Shown here one piece after another: positions 1-10,491 of a DNA stretch of 64,000 nucleotides (positions are counted from its first letter, which is position 1; the number at the start of each line of letters is the position of its first letter). The stretch is from Paraspadella gotoi (taxonomy: Eukaryota > Chaetognatha), in NCBI GenBank assembly GCA_051294375.1, contig CM119263.1, forward strand, positions 23,847,310-23,911,309, given 5' to 3'. The translations under genes were made by a program, and so were the position numbers. The notes under the pieces are model-generated. The model searched no databases. It was not told where the DNA came from and saw only the letters and a list, made by a program, of their open reading frames with translations.

Positions 1-540
1 AATTTTAGAATCACATGGAGCAAAATTCATGCTAATAGAGGGTAAAAAAACTTCGACAAACCCGCTCAAAAATTACAAAAAAATATTGTATTTATCATAC
101 AGTTAAACTCGCATGGTACAATAGTAATAACCATCCGAATGTTACCCGAAGACGTAGACCGCAACCCCGACCAGTAACGACTCCCTACGGACGACGCCTG
201 GATTCGGGTTGAACAACGATCCTCCGAGACCGCGCCCCACCCCGTCTCTCTTTTCTCTCTCGGACGTCAACGATGTTTACCGACTGGTTTCCAATAGCGA
301 CAACAATGCAAAAAGCAGAAGGGAAAAGTGGGAGGATGAGAGGCGTAGTTTTGACTCGGGCGGGACAAGATAGGAGAAGAGTCGGTGAGGGTTAGAATGA
401 GTTAGGACCGAGAAAGCGATTTAGTTACTTAAAACGTTCAAGCGTTTCTTTAAGACTATCTACAAAATTCAATTTCATCAATTCAAAAATTCATATCTGT
501 GCTATCCATTTGCTATCCATAAGCATAAAATTTCCGAAAA

Positions 541-790
541 CTAGTGATCCAAAAATAATACATAATTTATTAAAATCTTAATAAACTGTTGGCGAAGTTC
601 TATTAATTCTTTTATAAATTAAAAACTATCACACTCTTAATTTTAGTGAACTACGTACTTGATCGCGAAGGTAAACAAATATAATACTTAACTCATTAAA
701 ATCTTAATAAACCGTAGGCGAAGTTCTATTAAATCTTTTATAAACTATCAACCCCAAAAAATTATTGAACTATTAAATCTTTTATAAACG
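541..790. repeat. Imperfect 126-bp direct repeat, AT-rich
   Basis: A segment containing TTAAAATCTTAATAAAC, then GGCGAAGTTCTATTAA and CTTTTATAAA, occurs twice with a spacing of 126 bp (GGCGAAGTTC at 591 and 717). A third partial copy with TATTAAATCTTTTATAAAC ends just before the structured repeat. No coding potential is visible. The first 540 bases of the window also hold no gene that I can support. Confidence 0.75.
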
Positions 791-795
791 ATTAT

Positions 796-1581
796 GACAA
801 CAGCCGGGTTGCCTGTGATGCCCATTGGGATGGGGCATCTCACTGTTGGCTTTTGGGGCTTCCGACCCTCAATGATGGCTCCAGTAGAGCGTAGTCAAAG
901 TCACGTAAGAAAATTCTAATTGTCAATTATGAACAATGTACCACCAGTAAACATTAATTTATGGAAAAAAAGTATTTTATATTTTTTAATTTTATATTTA
1001 TATATAGTACTTTCCTAAAGAAATCCTAAAATTTCAGAATTGAATTCCTGATAAAAGTTGATAAAAGAAAATATAACTCATTTTAAAAAATTCTTTCATT
1101 TAGTAGGTTGAAAATTCAAAATACTATATTTAATAAAAAAAAAAGAATTTTCAGCTTGAAAAATAGGTTTTTATAATTTTTGACCAACTTAATATAAGAA
1201 ATTTTAGTTTATTTCTTTATATAAACTTTTTAAGACGAATCCAAATCTGCAAAAAAATCTTATAAAAATCCATTTTGAAATTTTAACAATTATAGTATTA
1301 GTACTATTCATAAATATAGCCTACTGCGTAAATTGAAAAAAATATAATAAGTTATTTTTATACATTAATGTTCATTAGTAAAACGTTGTTCATTCCTCAC
1401 TTTTAGAATTTTAAATTAAGATAAATTTAAATTAAATTTAAACTTTTTACTACGCTTTAGGCTCCAGTCACTGTCGTGGTTACCCTAGGACGGTCTCGCT
1501 TTGCCAACGCAGATGAAAATTATTAGGGCCGTGGATGGAACGCAACGCTTGAGATGGAGCGTTCCCTCTCTGAGCCAATGG
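796..1581 (+). repeat. Structured dispersed repeat, copy 1, split by a hAT MITE
   Basis: The two parts (796-884 and 1468-1581) together match the uninterrupted copy at 13464-13668, from CAACAGCCGGGTT to a final CAATGG. This gives a full length of about 205 bp once the insertion and one copy of its target duplication are removed. The family contains short hairpins such as GATGCCC/GGGGCATC. The copy lies just downstream of the 3' end of the LicD-like gene. I do not recognise the family. No tRNA-like A/B boxes or oligo(A) tail are evident, so a SINE label is not justified. Confidence 0.75.
885..1459. mobile_element. Non-autonomous hAT element (MITE), 575 bp
   Basis: The element is flanked by a perfect 8-bp direct repeat GGCTCCAG (877-884 and 1460-1467). 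Its inverted ends read TAGAGCGTAGTCAAAGT and, on the other strand, TAAAGCGTAGTAAAAAGT. Both fit the hAT end rule YARNG, and 8 bp is the hAT duplication length. Subterminal similarity continues inward for about 100 bp (AAAATTCTAA and AACATTAAT motifs on both arms). The interior is AT-rich with no transposase frame, so movement would need a transposase supplied elsewhere. The structured repeat it splits is intact at another locus, which gives an empty-site reference. Confidence 0.9.
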
Positions 1582-1624
1582 GAATAAAACTGAATAACTT
1601 GAGTAACACAACAAAAATGTATCT

Positions 1625-3708
1625 TCAATTGAGGTTAGGCAGCGAATCTTTGACTTTTTTCTTCTTGTAACTATCCGGGTCCAACGGGTCCTTCCCGTAC
1701 TCTGCCTCCATTATTTCCCGGATTTTTGAATCCGAACATGGCACGTACACTAAGTGACCGTGCAAGTCGGCCGAACACAGGTTGTCCGCGTAGTTGAGTG
1801 TGGGCACGCCGCCCGGACGATGCTCAGTGTGGTAGATCCGTCCTTTGTATGCGAAGACCAAGTCGAACATTAGACCATTCGTGTAACCATTCACGTAGTA
1901 CCATCTTGCGAAAACAATTTTTAGGTTTTGGGCTTTTATATAAAAAATGTCTTTATGACTATTACATAATCTAAATTCTTAAATTTCAAAAACGCAGGAG
2001 CATTTGTGAGATTACCAAAGGTTCCGATTACAAACGTTGCATTTTGGAAAAAAAACAACTTTCCAATATTGTTCAGTTGTTACTTACAATATTGATTAAC
2101 TTTGTACTACAACACAAATTTGGCCTTACTAGGGATTGGTTAAAATCATCATAAAAAAGTACCATTTTGCAACTTTTAGGGGAAAAAATGTATCCATTTT
2201 TGTCCATTTTGAGGCAACTTACTTTAGACTTCTGATATGTCATAAGAAGAAGATAACTCAAGCCTACCATTTTTTTTAAATAATAAAATATTCATACTTG
2301 TCAGATCGTAATTTAAGTTCAGATTCCATTGTCTAAAAGAGTCTGATTGTAAGCGGAACCCTAAGTATCAAAACCTTCTTATAATTTCTGGGGAATTTTG
2401 GATAAAAATAAAATATTAGTAATGTTTTCTATTAATAATAATATTTACATTCTTGAAAAAACTTCTTTTTATAACTGGCCAGTAGCATGTTACTACAGTC
2501 TGATACAAAGCTCTGATTGCTAATTAATTTACATGATTTACTGCTTTTTCTTCTTTTGCATAGTACCCAGATAACGAGAGCCCAATTGAAATAATTTTCG
2601 AAAGGTGGCCATACTCCTGCTTTCTTTTGACCTTCTGAAAAGGCCAATAGTCGACGTAAGCCACCGAGACGTCGATATCCGGATGAGCCTTTATCGCCTT
2701 CATGATCGCGGGATAGAGCGGCAAGTTGCTCCAATGCATGAGATCGATATCGATATCCTTGGGTACGATGCTGCACTGGCGCCACCAACCGAGTAGAGTG
2801 GCGCAGTTGAGAAAGGAGCGAACGCGGAAATCCGCCATCAAGCGTCGAAACATTGAGATTGGCTTCATGTAGAAGAGAATGTCCTTATTGTCGACGAGCT
2901 GTTGGAGTTTGGGATGGCTCGCTCCCTCGGGCGTTTTCTTCACGCACGTCTTAAACTCGGCGGCGCCCCTCTGCCATACGAAGAGATCCGCGTCGGCCGG
3001 TTTGAGGAAGAGCGCCTCCGCCGCCGACGCTGGCTCCAGTCGAAAATCGTCGAACGCTTCCGCCGGTAAATAAACGTTGCCGTCGTCGTCGTCTTCTCTT
3101 CCTGTCCATCGGTATTCGTAACCCGAGCGACCGCGTTTGTGATAGAGGCGAAAGTGAACGCGCTTCCAAAGATAATAGGGCGAGTTACGACTATCTAAAA
3201 TATTGTTCAGATTGTTCGAGTCGGTAGCGACGATGACGAAAGCGTTGACTAAGATCCCGTCCTCCTTTTGATATCTCGCTACGGGCGGTTTGGGCATGCG
3301 ACACGACCTCAAGTCTTTCGTGGAGACGGTGGAGTGGATGACGTCTTCGAGTCTTTCCGCGTCCTCGCCGAGGACGCCGTAGCGGTTGAGGGGGACGTCG
3401 TCGTCGATGAAGCGCGCCATAAAGTCGGGCGTCGGCGACGCCGCCCGCAAGATGTCGCTCGTTTCGATGACGAAGACGCTTACATTGTAGTGGACGAGGT
3501 TGTCGAAGAGGCGTTTGAAAAAACGGGTCGCGCATTTCGAGTTTTTTGACGAATGACCGAGGACGGTTTTTATTTTAGTTTTTATGTCATTTTTTTGTTC
3601 CGTTTGTTCGTAATACGAAACGGAGAAGAGTAGATAAAAAGAGAAAAGTATTAAGAACGAAATCAAAATGAAAAGAAGTAAGGCCCGTTTTTTAATTTTT
3701 AGTAACAT
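1625..3708 (-). CDS. Fukutin/W02B3.4-like LicD-domain type II membrane protein
   Basis: Two exons, 3708-2567 and 1904-1625, are joined over a 662-bp GT-AG intron (donor G|GTACTATG, acceptor TTTTCGCAAG|A, phase 2). They give 473 residues, close to human fukutin in length. Residues 9-29 form one hydrophobic signal anchor after a basic start (LLKIKKR), as in Golgi type II enzymes. The LicD/nucleotidyltransferase core starts near residue 301 with TLLGWWRQCSIVPKDIDIDL; the acidic DIDID at 318-322 is the expected metal-binding motif. Exon 2 supplies the family's C-terminal block, including FDLVFAYKGR, DLHGHLVYVPC and EAEYGKD. Fukutin-family members transfer phospho-sugar alcohols (ribitol phosphate in vertebrate alpha-dystroglycan) in the Golgi; the substrate here is unknown. 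The start is the first ATG before the anchor. The exon-exon alignment reads straight through the family pattern, so I infer no missing exon. There is no AATAAA immediately after the stop. Confidence 0.88.
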
Positions 3709-3875
3709 TTTTTTCGCCGAAATACGTGGTAATGATTTCGATCGACGAATTCAGAAAAAAAAATAGGACTTTGAAGCCTCCGGAATGAAAACTAAATCGT
3801 GCGGCCTTAGCATTTTAAATACTGTAAATTGGAAAAGTATTAAGTATACCATATATTTATTTACTCACTATTATT

Positions 3876-3877
<2 letters not shown>

Positions 3878-3912
<35 letters not shown>
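3878..3912. repeat. (CT)n microsatellite
   Basis: Uninterrupted CT dinucleotides over 35 bp, about 170 bp upstream of the LicD-like gene start. Confidence 0.95.
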
Positions 3913-3915
<3 letters not shown>

Positions 3916-4522
3916 TAAAAGAAAGAATCATATCAAAGTTCCAATATCATTGTTGAAAATACCCGAATCAAAAATCATTTTTTTCGAACTCAAATTATCC
4001 GTCTATAACGAGAATCGAAAACAAAAAAGATTAAGAGGTTTCTTTTAATTTCATGTCTTCTCTCTTTCTCCGAATGACGGTTTTTATTGAATTAGTTCCA
4101 GAACTTCGGATCTGACTCTAGTACGCCACTACTGGTGGGATAGACTGAGACGTCCGTTCTACCTTCTAGCATTGATACCAACGGGGCACGAACCAGGGTT
4201 GCGTTGACGAGTTCAAGGGTGTGGCGATAGTGAATGTGTTGCCACAATGTAATAATAATATAATTGATTCACTCTGGTATTTTTAACGTTTTAACGTCAC
4301 AAAGAGGAAAAAGTTTAATTTTAAATTTCTAAAATTTGTTGCTACTTTTTCTTAGGTTTATAATTATATATTATAATATATATTATAATATATTATAATT
4401 ATATATGTGATCAGGGAAAAGGATGTTTAAATGGCGATACGATAGGTACCACTTGGTTAACTATCTTTCTAGTTCATTCAAAAGTTCAAAATTTCTAGAA
4501 TCTTAAATAATCATAAATAATT

Positions 4523-4571
<49 letters not shown>

Positions 4572-5206
4572 GACAATCTCCACCCTTTTAACTGTAACCA
4601 CACCTCGTCTGCTGCTTCTCTAATATCTATATACTATAGTACACTGTACTAAGTACAGGGGTCTTGCGGCCAACTGTGTCAAGCCGGTCTTTTATGTTAA
4701 CTTTTTCATTTCATCAGTCCCAAACGAGTAACCGTGTATTATTTTTCGATGTTTTATTATCGGTCTCTCCGTTTTCCGGCCGGTGATCTCTGATTGGAGA
4801 AAAGAGCGACCGGCACGTTCTTATAGGAAAATATACTAGTTTAAGACCATTTCATCCAGCTCAGCTTAACATACAATTGGCACCACAAATTCGAATCATT
4901 TAATTAATGACAAACTCGGTCGTCTCATTTGTACTCGATATATCAAAAAATTACTTTTATCTTGTACATATATAAACTGTGTTAAAAAACCTAATTGCGA
5001 AAAACTAAGATTGATATTAAATTGGTACAATCAATAGTTTAGAAAATAGTTATAATTTCGAGCGAAAAATCACAGAAAAATATCTCGGTGCTTAAACGAA
5101 AGAACTGGCATTAGGAAAGTTTGAAGACGTCAACTTTGGTGCTATTCGAATTTGATGCTGAGGAACTTTGATGTTGCACCATATTGCCACCCCATACAAC
5201 TTTGCC
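3913..5206. other. Intergenic, no gene seen
   Basis: AT-rich DNA with short, unremarkable open frames. It contains a palindromic AT-only stretch near 4358-4410 and a second (CT)n tract at 4527-4566. Nothing else is supported. Confidence 0.6.
4527..4566. repeat. (CT)n microsatellite
   Basis: Forty bases of uninterrupted CT repeat. Confidence 0.95.
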
Positions 5207-5321
5207 TTTGGCGCCAAACAGATTGAGTCGCCATTTTGATCCGAGGAAATCGGAAAATTATGCACCTGGAAAAAGCGACCACCGAAGTTCGCGCTAATGG
5301 CGGGAAGTCTTGGCGGGAAAA
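5207..5321. promoter_or_regulatory. Cluster of three E2F-like sites
   Basis: TTTGGCGCCAAA at 5207-5218 is a perfect palindromic match to the E2F consensus. ATGGCGGGAAG (5296-5306) and TTGGCGGGAAAA (5310-5321) are two further GGCGGGAA-type matches within about 100 bp. Such clusters are typical of cell-cycle or replication gene promoters in animals. I see no coding exon within a kilobase that would be the target, so function is inference from motif clustering only. Confidence 0.4.
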
Positions 5322-6526
5322 TTTGGTAGAGAAATTTGAATGAGAAAGGAATTTTTTTATAGATATTGTTGATTAGTAATGATTACTGACTTTAGCGAAT
5401 CTCGTAGAAATACTGTAATGTTTTAAAGCAAAGGACTTCACGCTGCTTTTCTTAAATATTGACAATTTTTATAATTTAACGAAAAAATGTTGTTTTTTTT
5501 TATTCTCTCTTCTTCTGCTTTACTTGCGCCATTCACATGATAAATGTCATTTATGTTTCTCATAATTTCTCATAACAAAATGATTTTTTTTGCGGTTACA
5601 CAAATAACGAATATTTGGAAAAAACTTGAGGCGTGTTTTTTGTGTGATAAATAAATGGTACATATATTAACGAAAAACAGAGTTAAAAGCAATAACGGAA
5701 AAAATAACAACTACGCATTTACATTGGCTGAAAAAAGGTCAGCCATAACAATTTATTCCAGGTCGAATGGTCGAATGGTCATTCTTGCTGACCCCAACGA
5801 GTCGCAAAGTAGAAAGACCTCGTCGTCGTCGTCGTTTTCGCCTGAACTATTTGAGCTTCCAATTTTTTAAATTTTACTTAAAAGTTTCTCCCTGGTAGTA
5901 ATGTGACTATAAAAATATGAAAAAAAAACACCTATAATCTCTGATATCGCTTCAAAAATACAATGTCCTTTGACCCAGGCACGGGTTTATTTCTTCGCAA
6001 CGAGCCACGCCGTAATTGCTTTGAGGTTTTGTTGTTGTACTTATTTACTGTCGGTTATCGTCGTCGTCGCCGCCGCCGCCTCTCTTCGTCATCATCAGTA
6101 CAGTTTTCTGCAGAGCGAAGAATTACTGCAAAAATCAGCGGCAGCGGTAGTCGGCGAACCTTGGATGGCTGAACCGTTCATTATATACTCACGCCCTGGT
6201 TTTACGACATTAAGTGTCGTTCAAAATGTAGAAACAATTTGAAAAGTAAAAAACGATCAAAATCAAGTTATAAGATTAATAGAAAAATAGTGAGGAAGAA
6301 AGTAGGAGACAGAGAACGCGGTTGACAAATCTTGAATTTTATTCATGAGCGGAGTTTTGAATTTCATAGTTTCCTACTTTCTGTCAATTTTTTTTTTAGA
6401 ATTTCCCGTGAAATTGTTTTGCGTCGCGTCGTCGTCAGAGGCAGCGACCCTCACGGGCGAAGCTTGTCTCGGCCGCGACTTGCTTTGACTTGATAGGCGT
6501 TCGTCCTTCGGGGGACTGCCTCACTC
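5322..6526. other. Intergenic with short (CGT)n/(CGC)n tracts
   Basis: Short frames at 5655-5870 and 5963-6242 contain GTC/CGC trinucleotide runs (around 5820 and 6058-6085) and show no recognisable domain. The last 110 bp before the zinc-finger ORF stop is CpG-rich. Confidence 0.5.
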
Positions 6527-7060
6527 TCAATGCTGTCGTCGTATGTGTCGCGCTCGATTTGATCTATCGAGATCCATTCCGCAAAGATTACATCTAACTC
6601 GAACACTTTTGAAAACTCTAGCTTCTTCAACTTCTCTTCCTGAGCTCATTAGACCAGCTATCTCACAGCTTTTCCGGTGCTTGCTTATATAATTCGGGCT
6701 ATACTCTTTCCCACACACGCACTTCCTTTTCGATGAGTCACTGGCCTTACCACCACATACCTTATAGTGGTTAATCAGGTTTGCTTCCTGAAGGAAAGAT
6801 TCATCACATTTTCCGCAAATGAAAGACTTCTTCTGACTGGATACTTCGTGAATCCTTTTCTTGTGTGTCACGCGACGTCCTTTGACACGTTCTCGTCGTC
6901 CTTTGTCACGGCCTCGACATGATGCTATACCATGCAGGATCATGCCTTCTGCATGAGGCGAGGTCGATACTCTCTCTCTTTGACTATCCCAGTCACAGCA
7001 GCCACTAACACCAACCCTAACCCTAAAATTTTTTATTTTTGGTCTATCGTGACTCGCCAT
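6527..7060 (-). CDS. Small zinc-finger protein ORF (C2HC/C2H2 type)
   Basis: The single open frame encodes 177 residues. The N-terminal 75 residues are basic and low in complexity. The C-terminal half has three Cys/His modules: C82-C85-H98-C102 in ICGKCDESFLQEANLINHYK, C114-C116-H128-C132 in CVCGKEYSPNYISKHRKSC, and C157-C160-H172-H177 in CNLCGMDLDRSNRARHIRRQ. The first two end in Cys rather than the classical second His. Such modules bind nucleic acid. Short degenerate fingers of this type occur in host transcription factors and also at the N-terminus of some non-LTR retrotransposon proteins; no reverse transcriptase follows on this strand. The start is the most upstream ATG; the true protein may start later or be one exon of a larger gene. 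CpG-rich (CGTCGT)n sequence lies upstream. Confidence 0.5.
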   Translation of the reverse strand: MASHDRPKIKNFRVRVGVSGCCDWDSQRERVSTSPHAEGMILHGIASCRGRDKGRRERVKGRRVTHKKRIHEVSSQKKSFICGKCDESFLQEANLINHYKVCGGKASDSSKRKCVCGKEYSPNYISKHRKSCEIAGLMSSGREVEEARVFKSVRVRCNLCGMDLDRSNRARHIRRQH

Positions 7061-7407
7061 GACAAAGCCTTGTGTTGCTTAGTCACGGCAACGACCCGCG
7101 CTGCCAAGTCAAACGCGAAGGCTTCCGTTGCCAAGGAAACGCCTGGCGCCGACGGGGGATTTATTTATGTATGAAAAAGAGAAAGAAAGCGTCGCCCGAA
7201 TTTTTTATGTCTCAAGAATTCGTCGACGCGAAAAAAAAGGGGGACGTTAGTAGAAAACATATGGCGACATCCGGGTCGTCGTTGTATTCGTCGTTGTCGT
7301 CGTAGATTTTAGCTTCGTCTTTTTTTTTCATGGTTGTCGTCGTTGAATCTCGACGTCGAGGGACAGAAATCGATCGAGTGTCACTGGATCTCTGTGATCC
7401 ACCGACC

Positions 7408-10381
7408 TTAGACCTCCCAAAATATCATACATTTATGAAAGTTCCTGATACCTGCAAAGTTTCTTGTGTCAAATTTAGTGGAGAAAACAAAAATCACAAT
7501 AAAAAATTTTCTGGATGCTCATTATGGATTTTCCACGCTAGTTTTTGCGTCGAACCACTTCCGGTTTTAAAAATTCAGGATTTTTGGAAAAAAATGAGCT
7601 GTTATTCAGCCAGCATACTTAAATTAATCAAAATAAAGTTACCAATAACCTTAATATTACATTTTTTGTTTTGGTTTATAAATTAGGTTATAAAAAATAT
7701 AATTACAAAAGGCTTCAAGTTAAAAATTCATAATTTTTTTAAGCCAAATTGGCCCTAATCAAACTACTCCACTAATTTTAATAAAAATTTTACTATCTGG
7801 TTAAACTAATAGAACTGTCAAAGGGATTTTAAATCTTTAATCTTTAAACCAAGACATTGACCTTTAAAAAGTTTACCAAGTGATGCAAAAATAAAGTAGC
7901 GAATAAGATGGAAGGCGACTTGGCCTTTGCAGCTCGCAAGCCTCTCACTCACCCCTAACCCTAAACCGGGCCCTAAACAAACCTTTAATCTTAATCAGTT
8001 TCCCTAGCTTGGGATATCTAACCTACACCTAGCCCTAACCTTAACGTGAACTTCTTGTCTTACCCTAAGTCTGAATCTTAACCCGAGCAACCTTTCCCCT
8101 AACCTTAACCCAAGCTAGTGTACTTCCTGCTGAACCTTAACCCAAAACCAGTCCCTGATCCAAACTCTTACCAGTTTCCCTGGCTGGTAACATCTGCAGA
8201 GAGTCACTTCCTTAGCCCTAACCCTAACCTAGGCCTCCTGTTTTATATCATGCCAGAACCCTAACCCTGCATCACTTAAAAGACTATCCACCAACCCTCA
8301 CCTCAGCCTGAGGTTTACCTCTGAGCTAGTGTTCTGACAACGCTTAACTGTTAACGGTTATTAATGGTTAAAAATAATTTTAACTTCACCGTTAATATAT
8401 TTATTTTAACGGTTAAATTCGGTTATTTTCAAATGTGATTTTTTTTCATTTTTTGGTATGAAATCTTTAAGTAAAAAAAAAACATATTTTTTTCCTATCC
8501 TCTCTTATTCTCCTCTTCCCTCTCACACCATATTTTTACCCCTCTCTCTCTTCTCCACTTTTTCCCTGCTTTTTCCTTTGTTATTTTCTTCTTTTTTTTT
8601 CTATCTTAATCTCTCTCTTATTCTTTCTTCCCCTTTATTTATCTCCTCCAGTTTCTTTCTTTTCTTTCTCACTTTTCGACTGTTTCTTTCCCCCTTTCTT
8701 TTCTCTACTTTTTTCTCCCTTTTTCTCCCTGTTATTTTACCTTTTTCCTTTTTTTGCCCTTCCATGCAATAATATATATTCAATTTAGCTAAAAATAAAT
8801 AATCCTTCTTATTTTACTTTTTCTCTCTTTTTTTCCCTGTTTAAAATGAACAAAGAAGACAAATGAAATAAAACCGAATGAAGGAAAAAAATTATTAAAA
8901 AACCAAATAAAAAAATTATTAAAAAAATTTTAAAATTGAAATAGAAGGAACGAATCTTAAAAAGACATTAAGGCTAACTAAAACTATCCTTCAATAATGA
9001 TGATATACTTTTTAATTAACTGAAAAATATATTTATTGATCAATAAATCTTTTGATCAATCGATAAATCAACCAGTCTATCAATAAAATTAAAAATTAAA
9101 ATTTATATTAATGGTCAATGACCATTGGTCATGGTTTATGAAAGACTAACAACAGAAACAAAGCGTTCAAGAAACTAACAACTACAAAAATAATGAGGAA
9201 GAGAAGTAGAGAAGAAAAATAGAAAGCAAAAGGGAGAAGAGAAAACAAAATATACTAGAATTAGTATTCGATGGTATCCTTCGTTTTATTATGAGAATAG
9301 CAAAAATATTTCTTTTGTTACAACAACAATTTTATTTGCATAAAAAAACATGTTTCGACTCTGTTTCGAGTCTTCTTCAGCGCATTCAGTTAAAGTTAAA
9401 GAGAAAATACCATTAAATGCTTTATTTTGTTTTAAATCTTAATATTTTAAATTTAAAGTTAAATTATAAAATAACCGATCTTAACGGTTAACCGTTAAAA
9501 ATGTTAGTTTTAACGGTTAAGCGAATTTCCTAAAAAATTAACGGTTATCGGAACTCTACTCTGAGCCTCAACTGAGGCTTCCCTGCCTCCTGGCCATCAA
9601 TAAGGCTAAACTTTAATCTTTAATTTCCTTCCCCAGTAGCTTCCCTAACCTTAACCCAAGCTTCTTATCCTTTTCTGAGCTGGTCCAAATTGCACTTAAT
9701 CATAGCAACCTGGCCAAATGATAATTTTGCTGTTGGCTTGTACTAGCTTGTATCTGGGACATTAAGATCAGGGTTGAGGCTTGCAAATGAATAGAAAGGC
9801 TTGGGCTAAGGTTTAGGTTGGGGGAGAGGCTAAGGGTTAAGGGTGAGTGGAGGCTTGCTAGCCACAAAGCCCAAAGCGCCTTTTATCTAATTACTACTTC
9901 TCTTAGCATTATTTGGCAAACCTTTAAAGGCCAATATCTTGGCTTAAGGATATTTAATATTTAAAATCCCTTAGAGAATTCTATTTGTATAACCAAATCA
10001 TACTTTCTTATAAAATCTTATAGAATTTGGTCAGGGACGATTTGCGGAAAAAAACAAATAATTTCTAATTTTAAGTCTTTTGTAATAATAATTTTTTAAC
10101 CTTATTTATAAACCACAACAATTAATTGAGTATTAAGGTTATTATAATTTTATTTTGATTAATTTAAGTATGCTGGCTGAATAACAGCTCATTTTTTTCC
10201 AAAAATTTTGAATTTTTAAAACCGGAAGTGGTACGACGCAAAAACTGGCGTGGAAAATCCATCAAGAGCATTCGGGGAAATTTTTATTGTGATATTCGTT
10301 TTCTCCACTAAATTTGGCACAAGAAACTTTGCAGGTATCAGGAACACTTTCAAAAATGCATGGTATTTCTGGGAGCTCTAA
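7408..10381. mobile_element. Foldback (long inverted repeat) element with nested insertion
   Basis: The left arm (7408 to about 8318) and right arm (about 9567 to 10381) are imperfect inverted copies. Both carry GTTCCTGATACCTGCAAAG, the ACCACTTCCGGTTTTAAAAA block, the TTATTCAGCCAGCATACTTA block and TTAATATTTAAAA. The outermost ends read TTAGACCTCCC and TTAGAGCTCCC on opposite strands and abut the direct repeat CCGACC (7402-7407 and 10382-10387), a possible 6-bp target duplication. A TA duplication of Tc1/mariner or Stowaway type is an alternative reading. Without the nested hAT, the arms meet with almost no spacer. Both arms contain degenerate CCCTAA/CCTTAA motifs. There is no transposase. 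The right-arm sequence recurs at the start of the later 8-kb units. Confidence 0.75.
8327..9558. mobile_element. Nested non-autonomous hAT element, 1232 bp
   Basis: Flanked by a perfect 8-bp direct repeat CTCTGAGC (8319-8326 and 9559-9566). The ends read TAGTGTTCTGACAACG and, on the opposite strand, TAGAGTTCCGATAACCG, both fitting the hAT YARNG rule. Subterminal regions on both sides carry repeated TTAACGGTTA motifs in inverted orientation, a plausible transposase-binding array. The interior is pyrimidine-rich low-complexity and AT-rich sequence without a transposase. It sits at the centre of the foldback element, so it inserted after that element formed. Confidence 0.88.
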
Positions 10382-10437
10382 CCGACCTGACTTTCTTTTA
10401 TTACGTCACAATTTTGGGTATATAAATTTGGGTAGAG

Positions 10438-10442
<5 letters not shown>

Positions 10443-10486
<44 letters not shown>
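10443..10486. repeat. (CT)n microsatellite
   Basis: Pure CT repeat. The equivalent in units B-D (around 21702-21797, 29496-29591 and 37430-37521) is longer and interrupted, and is the main difference between C and D. Confidence 0.9.

Positions 10487-10491
<5 letters not shown>

Noticed and set aside
2432-3549. Other frames overlapping the LicD-like gene on both strands
   Set aside because: Arg/Ala-rich shadow frames of a GC-rich coding exon, without domains.
7005-7030. CCCTAACCCTAA as a telomere end
   Set aside because: Only two repeats, interstitial, with similar degenerate motifs inside the nearby foldback element.
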